Origin: Apricaphanius iberus
Lineage: Eukaryota > Chordata > Actinopteri > Cyprinodontiformes > Aphaniidae
NCBI GenBank assembly: GCA_028564705.1
Contig: JAPXFQ010000256.1
Coordinates: forward strand, 2,356,001 to 2,420,000
DNA: 64,000 nt
Direction: 5' to 3'
Shown here: positions 37,253 through 49,761 of the stretch, piece by piece
Numbering within the stretch: the first letter of the stretch is position 1
How the letters are laid out: each line of letters starts with the position of its first letter
The notes under the pieces: model-generated
Databases searched by the model: none
Told to the model about the DNA's origin: nothing
What the model saw: the letters and a program-made list of their open reading frames with translations, nothing else
Program-made: the position numbers and the translations under genes

Positions 37253-38400
37253 CCACCACGAGAACATTTCCCAAACTGGACTCTATTTTATGACTTCTTG
37301 TCACTTCAGAACAAAATAAAACTAACTTGACTCCAATCTTTTTATTCACCCACCAATATTAAACTGATGTCACTACAAAGCCACTTCCGGTCCTTCAAAA
37401 ATAAAAGCACTTCCTGTTTTTGGTCAGAAATCTCAGTATTAGGTCCTAGCCTATTTATTAACATTGCCGTAAATGTATGTTTATATTTCAACTTGACTAC
37501 ACATTATAGCCTATTAACAACATTAATTTATGTTTCCTTAAAAAACAAAGATTTTACATGTTGATGAGTTCCATAGACATAAGGAAAATATTTTAAACTT
37601 AGGCTACAGAAATGCGGAGGGGTAGGGTAGATGGCGTGCAACCAATGAGAAAATTATTTTCAGTCATGTGAGAGTTGACTTGAACAAAATCACTTTAAAA
37701 CATCACTGATAGTGATAGCAGTAGTAGTACAGTGTTTCTAAGTAGCCTTTTCAAAAATTTCAGTAGCCTACCAAACATTTTTTTTTGTCCGTCCAGACAG
37801 CAGGTACAGGCTGCATCTGCAGCTGATGCAGGTCGTGTGCCTTGCAGGCAGAAGCAGAGTGAGGGTCTGCAGAGCAACACAGCCTTATGATTAATGCGGC
37901 TTTTAGCTGCAGCGGAGTCTGCATGGGCCCCCTCGAAGCAAGCTGATAGGGGCTGCGCTCATTCATCCCTACTGCTCTTTCCTCCATCAACCAAACCCTG
38001 TGACTGATAGGCAGCCGCGGCCCACAGCCGATTCACTACATTTCTGCACTAAAACTTCATCAACGTAACCTCAGCGTTTTAGTCAATTTCACATTGCTCC
38101 CATATTGCGCCCGGCAGTAACCGAACCAATCCGTGCGTAAAAGAAGTTTTTCCCACCGTAAGTTGACGGCACTATATGGTCTCACAATGCAATAACCAGG
38201 ATTAGGAGTAAACTGGTTTCTATGAAATAAAACAAAAAAGGCCACGAGATGAAATAGGTTACTGTAAAAGTCGGACACAGGCTGCACTGACCCCGAAGAT
38301 TTTTTTTTCTCTCTCCCGAAGGCAGTGCATCCAAGAGTGAAGCACACTGAAGAGCTTGTTAATCAGTTAAACAAGGATTCTGAGAGGAAAGACGGGGTAA
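37253..38400. other. Spacer without a recognisable gene
   Basis: TAGCCTA/TAGGCTA motifs recur at 37.44-37.77 kb, as at 8 kb. From 37.8 kb CpG and GC content rise toward the candidate promoter. Frames of 60-95 codons on the minus strand show no family motifs. Confidence 0.4.
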
Positions 38401-39175
38401 AAAGTTAGGCTTATCTCGCCTAATTATAAATTATTACGCAGGAAGTGCTGTCGGATCTGCAGGAGAATGGGGGCGTCCCGGAACCACACGCCACAAGATG
38501 CAGATTTTCTCCCGCCGAAAGGCACACAAACGCTTCTGACCACTGTGTCAGTGGGAGGGAATGGTGGGGGTCACTCCACCTTAACCGCCAAACACACACA
38601 CTACCACACAGATGAGCGCAGTAAAATCCTGATGCACCAGCAGTGGCAGGATAACTCATTGCAGATATAAAGGAGCCCCGTACATTGAATCCACAGGCGT
38701 CAAAGTGCGCACACTTTCTGCACAGTAATCTTTTCGCTGTTTCGCATCCCTCCAGACCGGTTTTGCACTTACCTTTGCACTACAGCGAAATTGAGCAGAG
38801 TTAGTTCCCATTGCGAGAAAAAAGCTGTAAGAATCCAGTCATCCACGCGTTATCTCCTGCGTTCCTCAGACATCCACTGTGTGTTTCAGCTGGGACAGTA
38901 ATCCCGTCTTCCATCCCGGGGAGAGTGCTCCCAAGCCCCCTTACATCTTTTTCCACATTTCCTTACAAAACTATGTCAGGCTTCTTTCAGAGCTTCTTTT
39001 TTTCTCTCTTGCTCTAACTCCCCGGTCCTCTGCCCCCTCTTCTCTCCTCTCCCTCTCTGAGGTTGCCTGGTTACCTCTCTCTGTAGGCTGGATCAGACCG
39101 CCGGCCCTCAGCCAATCACAAAGCTGGGTTCATCTTAACCCATCCGCTGCTGAACTGTCCTGATTTCCATCTTTC
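38400..39175 (-). promoter_or_regulatory. CpG-richer stretch, candidate promoter/first exon
   Basis: CpG dinucleotides are visibly denser here than in neighbouring DNA. On the minus strand a consensus splice donor (GCAAAG then GTAAGT) sits with its GT at 38772-38771. Upstream of it in that strand lie about 300 bases of purine-rich, 5'-UTR-like sequence. A CCAAT box is at 39112-39116 on the plus strand, which reads as ATTGG on the minus strand. Read the other way, a TATA-like TATAAAGG at 38666-38673 could serve a plus-strand start. I favour a minus-strand noncoding first exon (about 39100-38773) of a gene continuing to lower coordinates, but no coding exon was found. Confidence 0.35.
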
Positions 39176-39779
39176 AAGGGTGGAGGAGGGAAGTGAGGAG
39201 GAGGAGGGAATCAAGGGTTTATAAAACATATGAGAAATATAATGAGGAAGAAATGAGATAGTGTGTATTTGATGAAAAGCTGAGAATATGTGGTCAGCTC
39301 TTTGAGTCTGGACTGTACTTTAGAAGATGAGTGTTCTGTCCAGACACCATCATCACACGCCCACTCCCTTACTACACATTCATAGTACTACATGCTGACA
39401 GGAAAACTAAATAACCAGTCGTGATGCAGGCTTCATCCACTCATTAAGCTAACACTATTGATTGGATCACCACCCACAGTCAAATCATGCAGTCTGCATC
39501 AGAGGTGAGTCATGCGTTTAGGAAAATCATTTCTGACCTTAAACCAAAGTTTAAGCACATCACTAAACTACTTTATGCAGAAGTCAGAGCAACAAAGGTG
39601 AAACACAAAGACTACAGGTTTTAGAATGTAATTTTATTCATAGTTTTTTTTTTAAGAGTGTTTTGCAAAATGATTAATCCACTATTAACTTTGTTTTACA
39701 GCAACAAACATAAATGTATTTTTATTTTATCTTAATCTTATCTTTATCTTAGTATTAAATATTTGAGAAAATGGTAAGC

Positions 39780-40323
39780 TACATAGTTTTCACATTTTGT
39801 CCCAAAAAATTTACAAAGAATAGTGTGTATTTCTTTTTTTTATTATTTATTAAAATGCAACTACCAAATTTTGCATATCTAGAAACTTAAAATTTTGCCT
39901 ATTCTTCTGGCAAGTGTCAATGATCAGAAATGAACAACTTTTGCTACAGGTTCTCAACTTGATTTAAGTCAGAACTTTGACTTACTCATTTAACACATGA
40001 ATATGGTTTGATCTAAATCATTTTTCTGTTGCTCTGGCTAAATGTTTAGAATCATTATGCTGTTGGAAGGTGAACGTCCACCCATGTCTAAAGTCTTTTG
40101 CTGCCTCCAAGTTTTCTTCCAGGATTGTCCTGTTTTTAGCTGCATCCATGTTTTCTCTAACTTTCCTTTCTCCGCTTAAGAAAAACGTCCCCACAGCATG
40201 ATGCTGCTTACACCATATATTACCATAGTGATGGGATGTTCATAGGGATGTGCAGTAGTCTTTTGCCACATGTGTATTGGTTTCAGTCTGGTCTTAATTG
40301 TCCAGAGCACCTTCTTCTACATG
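39780..40323 (-). mobile_element. Degenerate Tc1-like transposon, partial
   Basis: The blocks GGTTTGATCTAAATCA (near 40005), CTGTTGGAAGGTGAACGTCC (near 40060), CCACAGCATGATGCTGC (near 40190) and CAGAGCACCTTCTTCTACA (near 40303) follow the minus-strand order of the same Tc1 family as at 24545 and 45109. The match stops abruptly at about 40323, where different, GC-richer sequence starts. Many stops; a fossil. Confidence 0.78.
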
Positions 40324-41140
40324 TGTCAGGGTTTGGCTCCTGGATGAAGGCTAGACCCAGGTGCAGTTGTTGAAATAAAGGTGCAGATGAGGATTTTTAA
40401 CAGAATGGAGACACATGAGAGTGACAACATGGCAGCATAGTGACAAAAATCACAATGATCTGATAGGAAATGAAGCACCTGCTGGACCTTTAAGGCAAAC
40501 ACATGCAGTAAATCAGTGATTAGTCGCAGAGCTCTAGAGGCTCAGACAGGATGCCCCCTTCCAGTTCAGAGTCTAGACGATCTACGAGAGAAAGAAAAAA
40601 AAAAGCAGCCCCTTTGAGGGTGGGTAAATATGGTCTAGGGAAGGAGAGCCCGAGTATTTGTGGACACGCCCCTGAAAGTCGGACGGACAGCCAGGAGGAC
40701 ATCCCCTGAGGAACTGCTGTCCCGGGCGGACTGTCAGGAGGACATACCTTGGCTGGACCGCAGTCGGGCAGGCAACCCAGATGGTGCCCTATGAGGATCT
40801 GCCATTCCCGTGGATGGCTCGGATGGTGCTCCCTGAGGACCTTGCGTTTTGGGCAACAGCCTGAGGACCCGGAGTTGAAGGAGAAGGTTGGTGATGGTTA
40901 CACAAGCTTCAGCGGTCTCTGCAGTTACTCTGGTGGCAGTGAAGACAGGAACTATTCGACGTCTGGCAGCCCCCAAGAGCTCCGGAGACAGGGGAAGCTC
41001 ATCCTGTAGTAACCCCCTGAGCTCAGGCTCTGGGAACCAGGTAGCCAAGATGGTAGCTGACCTGGTGGTTGATGAGCTGACTGGAGTGACAAGGAAGGGG
41101 ACTGAGCTGGCAGGGACTAAGCGGACTGAAATGTGACCAG
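40324..41140. other. GC-richer block of unknown origin, probable insertion
   Basis: Starting exactly where the Tc1 match ends, this block is GC-richer than its surroundings. It repeats an AGGAGGACAT phrase at 40694 and 40736 in a degenerate GAGGAC/GGACTG context. A 104-codon minus-strand frame (40734-41048) is leucine- and arginine-rich, without a motif I recognise. Its abrupt edge and composition suggest an inserted repeat, perhaps part of a retroelement. I could not find terminal repeats. Confidence 0.35.
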
Positions 41141-41194
41141 AGTCTTTGCTGAATTGAATGGAGCCAAAGTTTGATATGAATTGAATACTGAAGA

Positions 41195-41414
41195 ATATTA
41201 TGTTCTATCACTTTTGTAGTAATTTTGGAGGTAGTAATAACAATTACCATATAAAACCTGCTCTCTTGTAACCGAATCAACCAGACTCCGTATTAGTGTC
41301 GGGTCTGAATGCCAGCCTTCACAAACTCTGTATGTCATTTTAGAGTAACTGATATATACAACTTAAATAATGACTTTAACCTCTATTTCTATATTATGTT
41401 CTATCACTTTTGTA
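41195..41414. repeat. 24-bp direct repeat 172 bp apart
   Basis: Bases 41195-41218 and 41391-41414 are identical over 24 positions (containing TATGTTCTATCACTT). The intervening 172 bases show no element ends that I recognise. It could be a long target duplication around a small insertion or a remnant of local duplication. Confidence 0.8.
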
Positions 41415-44155
41415 AGTTGTAAACCAGATATGACCAGCATGTGCAGAAAATGTACTGTACATCAGGCAATATTCAGGAGTGTTCTTGTTACTCTTACTAA
41501 ACTGTATAAAAGCATGAGTTTTTTTTTTTTTTTTACAGTTGTATTTTTTTATAATACTGGGGCATTTGCACATATTTACTCTTTGGCTGTGTTGCAGGGG
41601 CAAATCCACCAAAAGGTTTTGTTACTGCATTTAAGCCCTGGTGCAATTCAGGATAATTATGAAAGCTTTAAAGAAATCCCTAAAACGCCAGAACCATTTC
41701 TTCCTCTGAGCCAGAGACCCCAGAGTGCATGGTCACACAATCCTTCCAGTCTGACAAGGTTAGATAACGGTCTTCTTTGTGTTATGGCTCATTATCCAGC
41801 CACATTGGGAATTGTTCCTCCTCAAAGTGGGTCTGATGAATGAAAAAGCTACTTTTTCAGAGTTTAGGGTACTACTGTATGTGGCGGATTAAAACGGAAG
41901 CAGAGCAAACCTTGCTTAGACCAAAGTAGTTCCACTTTGCAGTCTGTCAGTGCTAAAACTATGACTGACATAAATCAGTAAAGATAATGTCTTCCCTGCT
42001 TTCCAATGTGAGATTCAAAAAAGCCAGAATTGAATAGAGAAGTTATTTTTATTACAATATTTGCTAATTAAAGCTAATAGAGGGCTTGTCACTTATACAC
42101 TTATACTTAACATCGGTATCACTTGCAGGTAGCCTAATCATGTCGTTGATTACATTTGACAATCAGGTAAACAATCGGGTATCTATTGTAATATCTATGG
42201 CACCACGTTGCACATCGATGGACAAAGTTTAAACCTAATATTTACAGTAAAAGCAGTACAAAAAAAGAAAATGTGTTTCTCTTTCATTAGGTCATATTAA
42301 ATTTTTCCTATTTTGGGTCAGTTAGGATTACCCAACTCAATTCTATTTGCTAAATGACAGTAAAAAACTGTTTTCAACTTTAAATAAATTAGTTGTATTC
42401 CTTTCTAAATTGTATGATTTAGATGAAATGCTTTATTTCGAGGCATCTTATACATATTACTGAGTGAGAAAAGAGCTATATATTTTACCAACCATGTCTT
42501 TGAAGGCATACAGTATATCTACATGCGTCCTGCAAAGATCTACTCATGCAACTGCAAAACTCATTTAAAACATTTATTATCAACCCACCCGCTGTACGTC
42601 TGATTTGTTAAAAACCGTCATTTACTAAATCGGACGACCTCATGCCGTTTTCCAGCTTCCTTTCTCTCCTTAAGTCAACTCTTCCCTCAAAGCTCTGGCT
42701 ATAGTTTACCTTCTCTATCTGTGCAAAGCCCTCCTTTCCATCTCCCTCCCACACTCCAGTATCTTTGCCTTTTCTGCCATATCTCCCTTCGTGCGTATCT
42801 GCCTCCCTTTCTTACCTTCCTCTGCTCTCAGTCTCTGTCGCTCTGTCTCAGCTTGGCTGAGCAGATAAAGCCAGGATGTTCATGAAGGCAAGCCAGCAGC
42901 TAGCTTTCTCTATTTCCTCTCTTTCCTGTCATAGGAACACACACTCACATCAGTCACAGAGATGCACACCTGAGAAGATGCAATCATATGCAAAGACACA
43001 CAAACACATGCCCACAAAGATCCTTCAGTGTATATTCCATGTGATTGTCCAGATGGGTAACATTTCTGGGATGGGAAGCTCAGCTTCTTCTTTCTTTTCA
43101 TAGGAAACATTGTTTTACAGAATTAAAATTCCTCTAATTTACACATAAAGTAATGGAAATAGTGAGAAATTGGGAGAAAAAAGCAGGAGCAGAGAGAGAA
43201 ACAGGAACAGAGGAAAAGGAAATGTATGCATCTGATAAGTAAAATGGGTCAAACTCGTTAAAGGCAACAATAGAAGAGCTCTAGTTGCCTTAATACCATT
43301 CCGCAGAACGTTACAGTCCAGTTATATAAGGATTAAAGTAAGTCTGAAAGAAATATTTAACTGTTTAACATGTTGACCAGCAATCGTGAAGAATGCACAA
43401 TCAGAATTAATGTAAAACATGTTCAAATATAAATCATGACATCACAGCAGCAAAATCAGACATCAAACAAGTGGCTCAACAAATTAATCATGAGAAGATC
43501 TATACGGCATGTTTCAGTGAGAAGCACATGCACCAATTCCAGTTAACTGTAGCAGGCCAACAGCCGCATATAAGACAACACATTTTATCAGAGCAATAAC
43601 CACACACTTAATCGGTTTATATGATTAAGTCATGTCATAGAAAATGTCGATCTACTGGATGAAGTTTATTACATTATAACTTCCTGAAGAAGACTTCATT
43701 GTAAATTACCATTTTCTCCTCAACACACTGTATAGCATATCAGGGTCTTCATGACGAAAAGACCTGATGACAAATTAACAATTTTAAGTGATTAAAATAA
43801 TTCAAAACACTGTTTAATGCATATTTTGTTTAAAAATAATGTTTAAAGACTATATTAAAAAATGAAATTAAGTGGCAGATTTAATACATTTTTCTCTTCA
43901 TATTTCAGATTGAGTGGATGTAAATATTATTTTTTGTAACCCCTGATGAAGTTTATTGTTCAAAACCAAATGAATGTTACTATGTTTTTAAAAAAATCCT
44001 ATCAATGTACCTCTTAGAATTTACCCAGATTTGCTCAGACTTGTGTTATTATTTATCATAGAACAGACCAAAAAAAATTATATTTTGAATCAGATATAAT
44101 ACAAAACTGTTAAACCTGAGAAGAAAAACATTTCCGAGACAACAGTTAAATGTGT
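41415..44155. other. DNA without a recognisable gene
   Basis: A 157-codon plus-strand frame (41370-41843) crosses a poly-T tract and looks fortuitous. A pyrimidine-rich stretch lies at 42.65-42.9 kb. No element ends or protein families recognised. Confidence 0.45.
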
Positions 44156-44159
44156 TTAG

Positions 44160-44540
44160 TGAACACTTTGCCCTAAAACATTTCCTCCCTCCACCTAACT
44201 TTTACAACTTAATTGGATACAGCATTCTGTGAAGAAACAGCATCTTTTAGCATATATAGTTTCCCTCCTTGTAGTGGGAGGCCTTGACAACTGGATAATT
44301 ATCAGGTCAGCTTTTTATCCCATGAGTAAGCCTTTGAATATCCATATCATAAACATTTTCTATGGAATTATGTGATCATCATTTTCTCAAAACATTTATT
44401 TATTTTAAGTGATAAAAATCCAAAACAACTGAAAAAAATGCTTGAAATATATCAACTTATGTATAGTGAATAAATAGAATAAATTGCTTTGACTTTCCAA
44501 AACAAATGACTGAAATAAACCTTTGGATCATACTTAATAA
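44160..44540 (-). mobile_element. Probable Tc1/mariner-type remnant
   Basis: The order CAGCATCTTTTAGCA, then CCCTCCTTGTAGTGGGAGG, then TTGACAACTGGATAATTATC, then GAAATATATCAACTTATGTA resembles the transposase 5' part and terminal region of another common fish Tc1-like family read on the minus strand. It is heavily mutated and has no clear ends. Confidence 0.45.
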
Positions 44541-45108
44541 GCTGCATGTATATCTTTTGTTTTATGGTAGTGGTTTAGAAAAACCCATCAAAAACATTTG
44601 CCCAAATAACTCATATTCAAGGCAGAAAGCAAGGGCAAAAAAGCAAAATAGGAAGTCAAGCATGTGATGGACACTTACTCATGACTTCTATCCATTAACT
44701 AATTTGCTTTTCAGATTAGTTTTGTTTAAAAATTAAAATATTGCAGAATTTTTTCAGAGCTGGAAATATCAAAATTGGACAAACCAACATCCAGCTGGAC
44801 TAACGCATAACCCACAGACCAATACCCATGGGCCCATGGGACATTAGCTGTTACACCTTATTAAAGCTCTAATCGAGGCTGTGTGATCCAGTTCCTACCC
44901 AGCCTTGTTATATTCAGAAATAGCCCACAGCGGATACATGACATTGCAATCAAACAACAGCAATCAGTTGATGGCTGGGAATGAGACAGTCACCTCTTTA
45001 AAGATGTCGATACGTCTGGAGGTGAATTTGTGAAATGTTGTTGACAAGATTAAGATTTCACTTTGACCCAACAATACAATGACCTATCTATTTAACAATG
45101 AAGTTAGA

Positions 45109-46364
45109 CTTGAAAAGATATTCTTACACCTTGAAGTTTTTCACATTTTGTCACTTTACAATCAAGACACAATTTATTTAGATTTTATGCAATAAACCAA
45201 CACATACTTGTGCAGTGAAGTGGAAGTAAAAGGATTTTACTTCAAATAAACACCTGAAAAGTGTCACATGCTTTTGTATTCTGCACCTTATAATCATATA
45301 TCTGAATAAAATGCAACCAAATATTCAAGCAGTCCCCCAATTAGGAAAGTGGACCCGTGTTTTCTTTTGTGTCAGTATAAATCCAGCTGCTCTGTGAAGG
45401 CTTCGGATGTTTGTTAGAGTAGAGCAGTGAACAAACTGCTTCATTTAACCAAGGCGAAGACCAAACATGTGTTGTGAAGAAGTTAAAATGAAAGTTAAGT
45501 AATAAAAGATTATCTCAAGCATTGAACATCTCACAGAGAGCTTTTTTAGTATGTTATCTGAAAATGGAAACAACTTACAAAATCTACTAAGAAATGGTCA
45601 TCCGACTAAACTTACAGTCCTGGCAAGGACGGCATTCATCGGAAATGCAGCCATGGGAGGAACAGTAAAAGTCCAGATTTAGGACTAGTTTAAATGCGGA
45701 CTCCACAAATGATGAGTTTCCCGAATTGTGGTAAGAAAGAAGCCATGAGAAGACTTATTTGCTTCAAACCATGTAGGGGACACAGCACACAAAGAAAATG
45801 GAGGTATGTTTAGATGAGAAGTTTTGCATTTTTTGAAGTTTTTTTTTATAGTGTTGACAGTGGCCTTTATTTACAGTAATCAGACAGGAAATAAGAGAGA
45901 AAAGTGGATATAACAAGAGTCTCAAGGCTGGGAACTGAAAAAAGGGTGTTTAAAGGACTAATAGCCTGTGTATACGGGCATGCTGCTCAATTGACTAAGC
46001 CACACGGCACCTCTAAAACTGAGCTTTTTAGCTTACATGTAAACCATGATGTGTGGAGGACAACTAACACTGTAAATCAACCCTTAAACACACCATCCAC
46101 GATACAAAATCTCAATCTTGCCTTTGGAGATCTCTTTTTAAAGACGGACAAGGAAGTTGATCAGAGTTGATGAAAAAATAGATAGAAAGAGCCGGTCCCA
46201 TGACAGTCCTGAAAGGAAAGCTGTTTGCACCCACTTCTGAATGTTGTTTATGTTTCACTATTATGTGCTACTTTGTGCTAGTGTATGACATAAAATTCAG
46301 ACAAAAACTTTGAAATGTGGGGTTTAAAGTAGCAAACGGTTCAAGTGTTATGAATACTTAAGCA
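45109..46364 (+). mobile_element. Degenerate Tc1-like transposon with nested SINE
   Basis: The left inverted repeat starts CTTGAAAAGATATTC and holds AAGTTTTTCACATTTTGTCA. The right end mirrors it with TTGAAATGTGGGG and TTATGAATACTTAAGC. Between them is a broken transposase on the plus strand: near 45500-45545 an eroded KLSQALNISQRA helix-turn-helix block, and near 46050-46105 the WRTTNT and NTPSTIQN blocks. Stops are frequent. A tRNA-like SINE interrupts the catalytic part. Confidence 0.82.
45855..46014 (-). mobile_element. Probable tRNA-derived SINE nested in Tc1
   Basis: On the minus strand the segment begins with a tRNA-like GTGTGGCTTAGTCAATTGAG (A-box region, about 46002-45991). It ends with TTTCCTGTCTGATTACTGTA. 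The B-box position reads a degenerate AGTTCCCAGCC. It separates two parts of the Tc1 transposase that are adjacent in the family, which supports an insertion. I did not find a clean target duplication. Confidence 0.5.
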
Positions 46365-46369
46365 AAACG

Positions 46370-47920
46370 CTACATATATTTACACATACATTTACATTGA
46401 GGTCTGTGTCAGAGTTAAAGCATAGAGGGGAGAAACAGGTAGAGAAAGAAGCAGACAGAACAGAAGAAATCATAGCACACCCACAGCTATCACAGTGTGA
46501 CACTACTGATGTGTGTGTGAGTAACTTGAATACATCAGAATATCAAGAGGTTGACACATGTGAAGAGAAAAAAAACATGTAAAGATGAGGAGAGAGGGTT
46601 CACAAGAGGGAAGTGTAGCAAATTTCAAAACGATGGATGTACACACACAGAGTGAGTATAGACATTATGACAGGTTGTTCAAGCTGCACTCTTTAGATGT
46701 AAATACAGGTAGAAATGAATAACAGAAACATGGAAGTAGATAGGAACAAATAAAAAAAATCAGAGGTGACAGATTGACTTGTGTGATGCTGATCAGCATT
46801 CAGGGGAGAGGAAGCTTGTGTGCATGAGTGTGCTTGAACTCACAGGGGGTTAGATATGAAGATGTGTTCTGGTGAAATGTCACAAATGTTTATGATTTTA
46901 TCAGACTAACTTTGTGAATGACTTTGAGGGGTTCTGCCTTTGGGAGGATCCATCACACCTAATCATGTTTCATTAATGGGGATGTCTTGTGAAAAAAAAT
47001 CATTTTATTCTCTGCTTCACATCAACTCTATCCGAAGTCAATACCAACCCATGATGCCAACAGAGAAAACAGGGCTGTCACTTTGTTTGAGTCCGCCTTG
47101 GTTTGAAAGTGTGCCGTTCAGTGAGAGCATCTGATATGCAGTGGAAAAATAAGCGTATTTACGAAGTCAGAGCTGAATTATTCTGCAAGCATATCTTCCT
47201 CTCTCCACCCACTGTTTGAGGTCGACCCTTTGAGGTCTACCCTGAATATTCTCTTTCAATTTATTTAACAGAACAACTAACCTACCCTTTGATTAATTCA
47301 GTTGTTGGCTATATTTATTTGCATGAATCCTTATATCAGCCTACAGTTCTCATTATATAAGAGCCCAAAAGATGGACAACATAATGTTGTTTTAACAGGA
47401 AAAGTGATTTTTTTAATTATTATTATTATTTTTCATTGTTTCAAAGTGCAATGTTGGATTTGCAAAGAAATGTAAGATTTAGGGATATACTGTCTGGTAT
47501 TCTAATTATGTATGACTTCTTTGCTGCTTTGTACTCGATGTCACTAAGGGCTGATGAGATGAAGTTCACGCAGACAAACTTCTTGTTCTCAACTCTAGTT
47601 GCTACTAATTTATGGTTGTCTTTCTTTCAGTATTCATTCTTAATAGTCACCATGATGGAGTGAACGCTATATTCCATGCTTCTTCTCAGATCTTCTTCAC
47701 GCGATGCCACCTCAAACTCATATAAATCCTATATCAATCATATAAATATGAATACTAACAGTATTAAGCCCCCTGCCATATGTTAATACTTCCTTCTCTG
47801 GTTACGACAAGGATTTTACATCAAAGAATCTGAACAGGGTGAAGAAGTCCTTACATCAGCACAAACAAGGAAATGAGTGTCTAGTTAGAAAAAGAAAAAA
47901 AGCCATGAATTCAATTCAGT
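46370..47920. other. DNA without a recognisable gene
   Basis: Frames of 60-75 codons only (46397, 46940 and 47436, all plus strand), none with family motifs. No element ends seen. Confidence 0.45.
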
Positions 47921-47924
47921 TAAA

Positions 47925-48110
47925 AAATAAATGATTGATCCCAGAGGGAAATTAAATGCTGTTGTAGCATATTGTTTACTAATTCTTCAATGACTTGTTG
48001 TGGACCATGATGGCTGTGGGCACAAAGGATTTCCTGTAGCGGTCTGTGTTGCGGCAAAACTGAAGAAGCCTCCCACTGAAGTCAGTCTGTTCCTGTAGGA
48101 TAGTGTTAGG
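47925..48110 (-). mobile_element. Rex1-like LINE, 3' end
   Basis: On the minus strand the sequence encodes GRLLQFCRNTDRYRKSFVP and TAI, then a stop. This is the characteristic C-terminus of Rex1/CR1-type fish LINEs. A short 3' region with ATTTAATTTCCCTCTGGGAT follows, then ATCA-containing tail sequence. Everything upstream of the last 30-odd codons is missing or unrecognisable, so it is a 5'-truncated insertion. Confidence 0.72.
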
Positions 48111-48114
48111 CCTC

Positions 48115-49232
48115 ATAGCCATTGGGTGGCATTAATCTGCATTCTAGCTCTACAGGAGAAGAAGAAAACCCAGCCCTAACAGGGATCAGAGAGGAAAATA
48201 TGTTATAACAGGAGCCGCTCTGACACAGACCAGGCTCCTCCACTCAAGCCACGGCCGGTAGAAAAATTTTCCTATCCTGAATTACAGACTTCCATGAAAG
48301 GAGTAAGGGAGTGGACCCCGCATGCAGTGGGTCTTGAACCAGCCAGAAGCCACATTCATTCGCTGCCACGGAGCCAAGATGAGGTGAATGCCATGCCGGA
48401 AAAGACTCCAGAGGTACTGTTTCAGTGAAGGTTGGAGCTGATCGCTATGTAGTTAAGCCAGAAGACAAAGCCAATGTCCTAATCAAAAGCTTTCTGTGCT
48501 ACCAGCCACTGAACAACTGTTAGTCTGCTAGGCCATGTTAGCATATTGTTAGGCTGCTGGCTAACATCTTTGAGGCCCCCTCATCAACCAAAGACGAGGC
48601 TGGATAACTCTAATCGTTCAATAAGGTCTGAGGCAAGATCAGTTTAAGAGAACTTTAAAGATGTGTGTTTTTATTGTTTGTTACCTTATTTTTGGGTAAA
48701 ACCATGCCATTAGGCCTGAAGGTTTAACCACTGTTTCCAAAGAGTTTCTGACCAATAGTGGGTCTAAATCCCGTAAAGCTGAGTTACTCAATTGGACAGG
48801 AGTTTTCTTTTTCTTTGTTTAATTAATGTATTAGTGGCTCTAAACGACTCCACATGGGTTAGAGGCAAGCTACATGCTAAGGCTAACACATGTGTCTTGC
48901 TTTCAGGCCAGCATTTCATAAACAAGATTGCTATTGACGGTGTTCAAAACAGAGATAGGCCGTCTTAATGCATCAAAATACTGGAATTGCAGTGTTTACT
49001 GCTGTGATCAATCTATAGATAGAAGTAATTTTCCAAAGGTTAATGACTTCTGATTCTTGGAATTTTTAAACAAAACATTACTTAATCCAAAGAATGTTTT
49101 ATTTTTCCTTACATTGTTGATTGGTTTAGACATAAATCAATGGTGCTAATTAGTTAAAACTAATTACAATTAGTAAACTAATTTAGCTTTCATTCCGGCA
49201 TTACAATATAAGCTCTAGTCTTTAAGAGTCCT
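48115..49232. other. DNA without a recognisable gene
   Basis: No family match. The first 300 bases may still belong to an eroded LINE, but I could not support this. Confidence 0.35.
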
Positions 49233-49663
49233 GGGGCTGTATTCACAAAGACTCTTATCTTACCGCTAGTTTTTACTCCTAACTCGCGCTAAAAGGTCTT
49301 ACGTAGGAGTCGTTGTCTAAAACCTATTCACAAACGCACTAAGAGCTACTTTTACATAGGACAAATCCTTACAAGTAAGTTAAGAGTGACGTCCCGTTGC
49401 TATGGAAAACATCATTTCCTATGCATGAGTAAATAAATGGACAGCAGTGTGATTGGTTATTGAATGACATGTGTGAAACCAAGAAATGGAAAACTTCAGT
49501 GTCGATAAAAGCGTAATTATGAACAGCGCAAATAGCAGAAATAATGCACGGTGACATCTTTGTGTCGGCCACGAGACTGACACTTCATACAACTTACACA
49601 CAATAGCCTACTTACAGAGAGGGTGAAGTTTAAAAACGAAAAAACGTGAAATGCATCATATTA

Positions 49664-49761
49664 CCCTGCCTAACGCCTGCTGATAGCTGGGATAAGCTCC
49701 AGCCCCCCACCTCCACGCGATCCTGAATAGGATGAAAGCGGTTTAGATAGTGAATGGATGG
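49664..49761 (+). mobile_element. SINE 3' fragment with perfect duplication
   Basis: A 98-base insertion of the same SINE family as 16495 and 31977, reading GGGATAAGCTCCAGCC and ending GAATGGATGG. It is flanked by a perfect 13-bp duplication ATGCATCATATTA at 49651-49663 and 49762-49774. It sits inside the left arm of the Harbinger element, so it is younger than that insertion. Confidence 0.93.

Noticed and set aside
41370..41843. 157-codon plus-strand frame
   Set aside because: Depends on a poly-T tract giving a phenylalanine run; no family resemblance.
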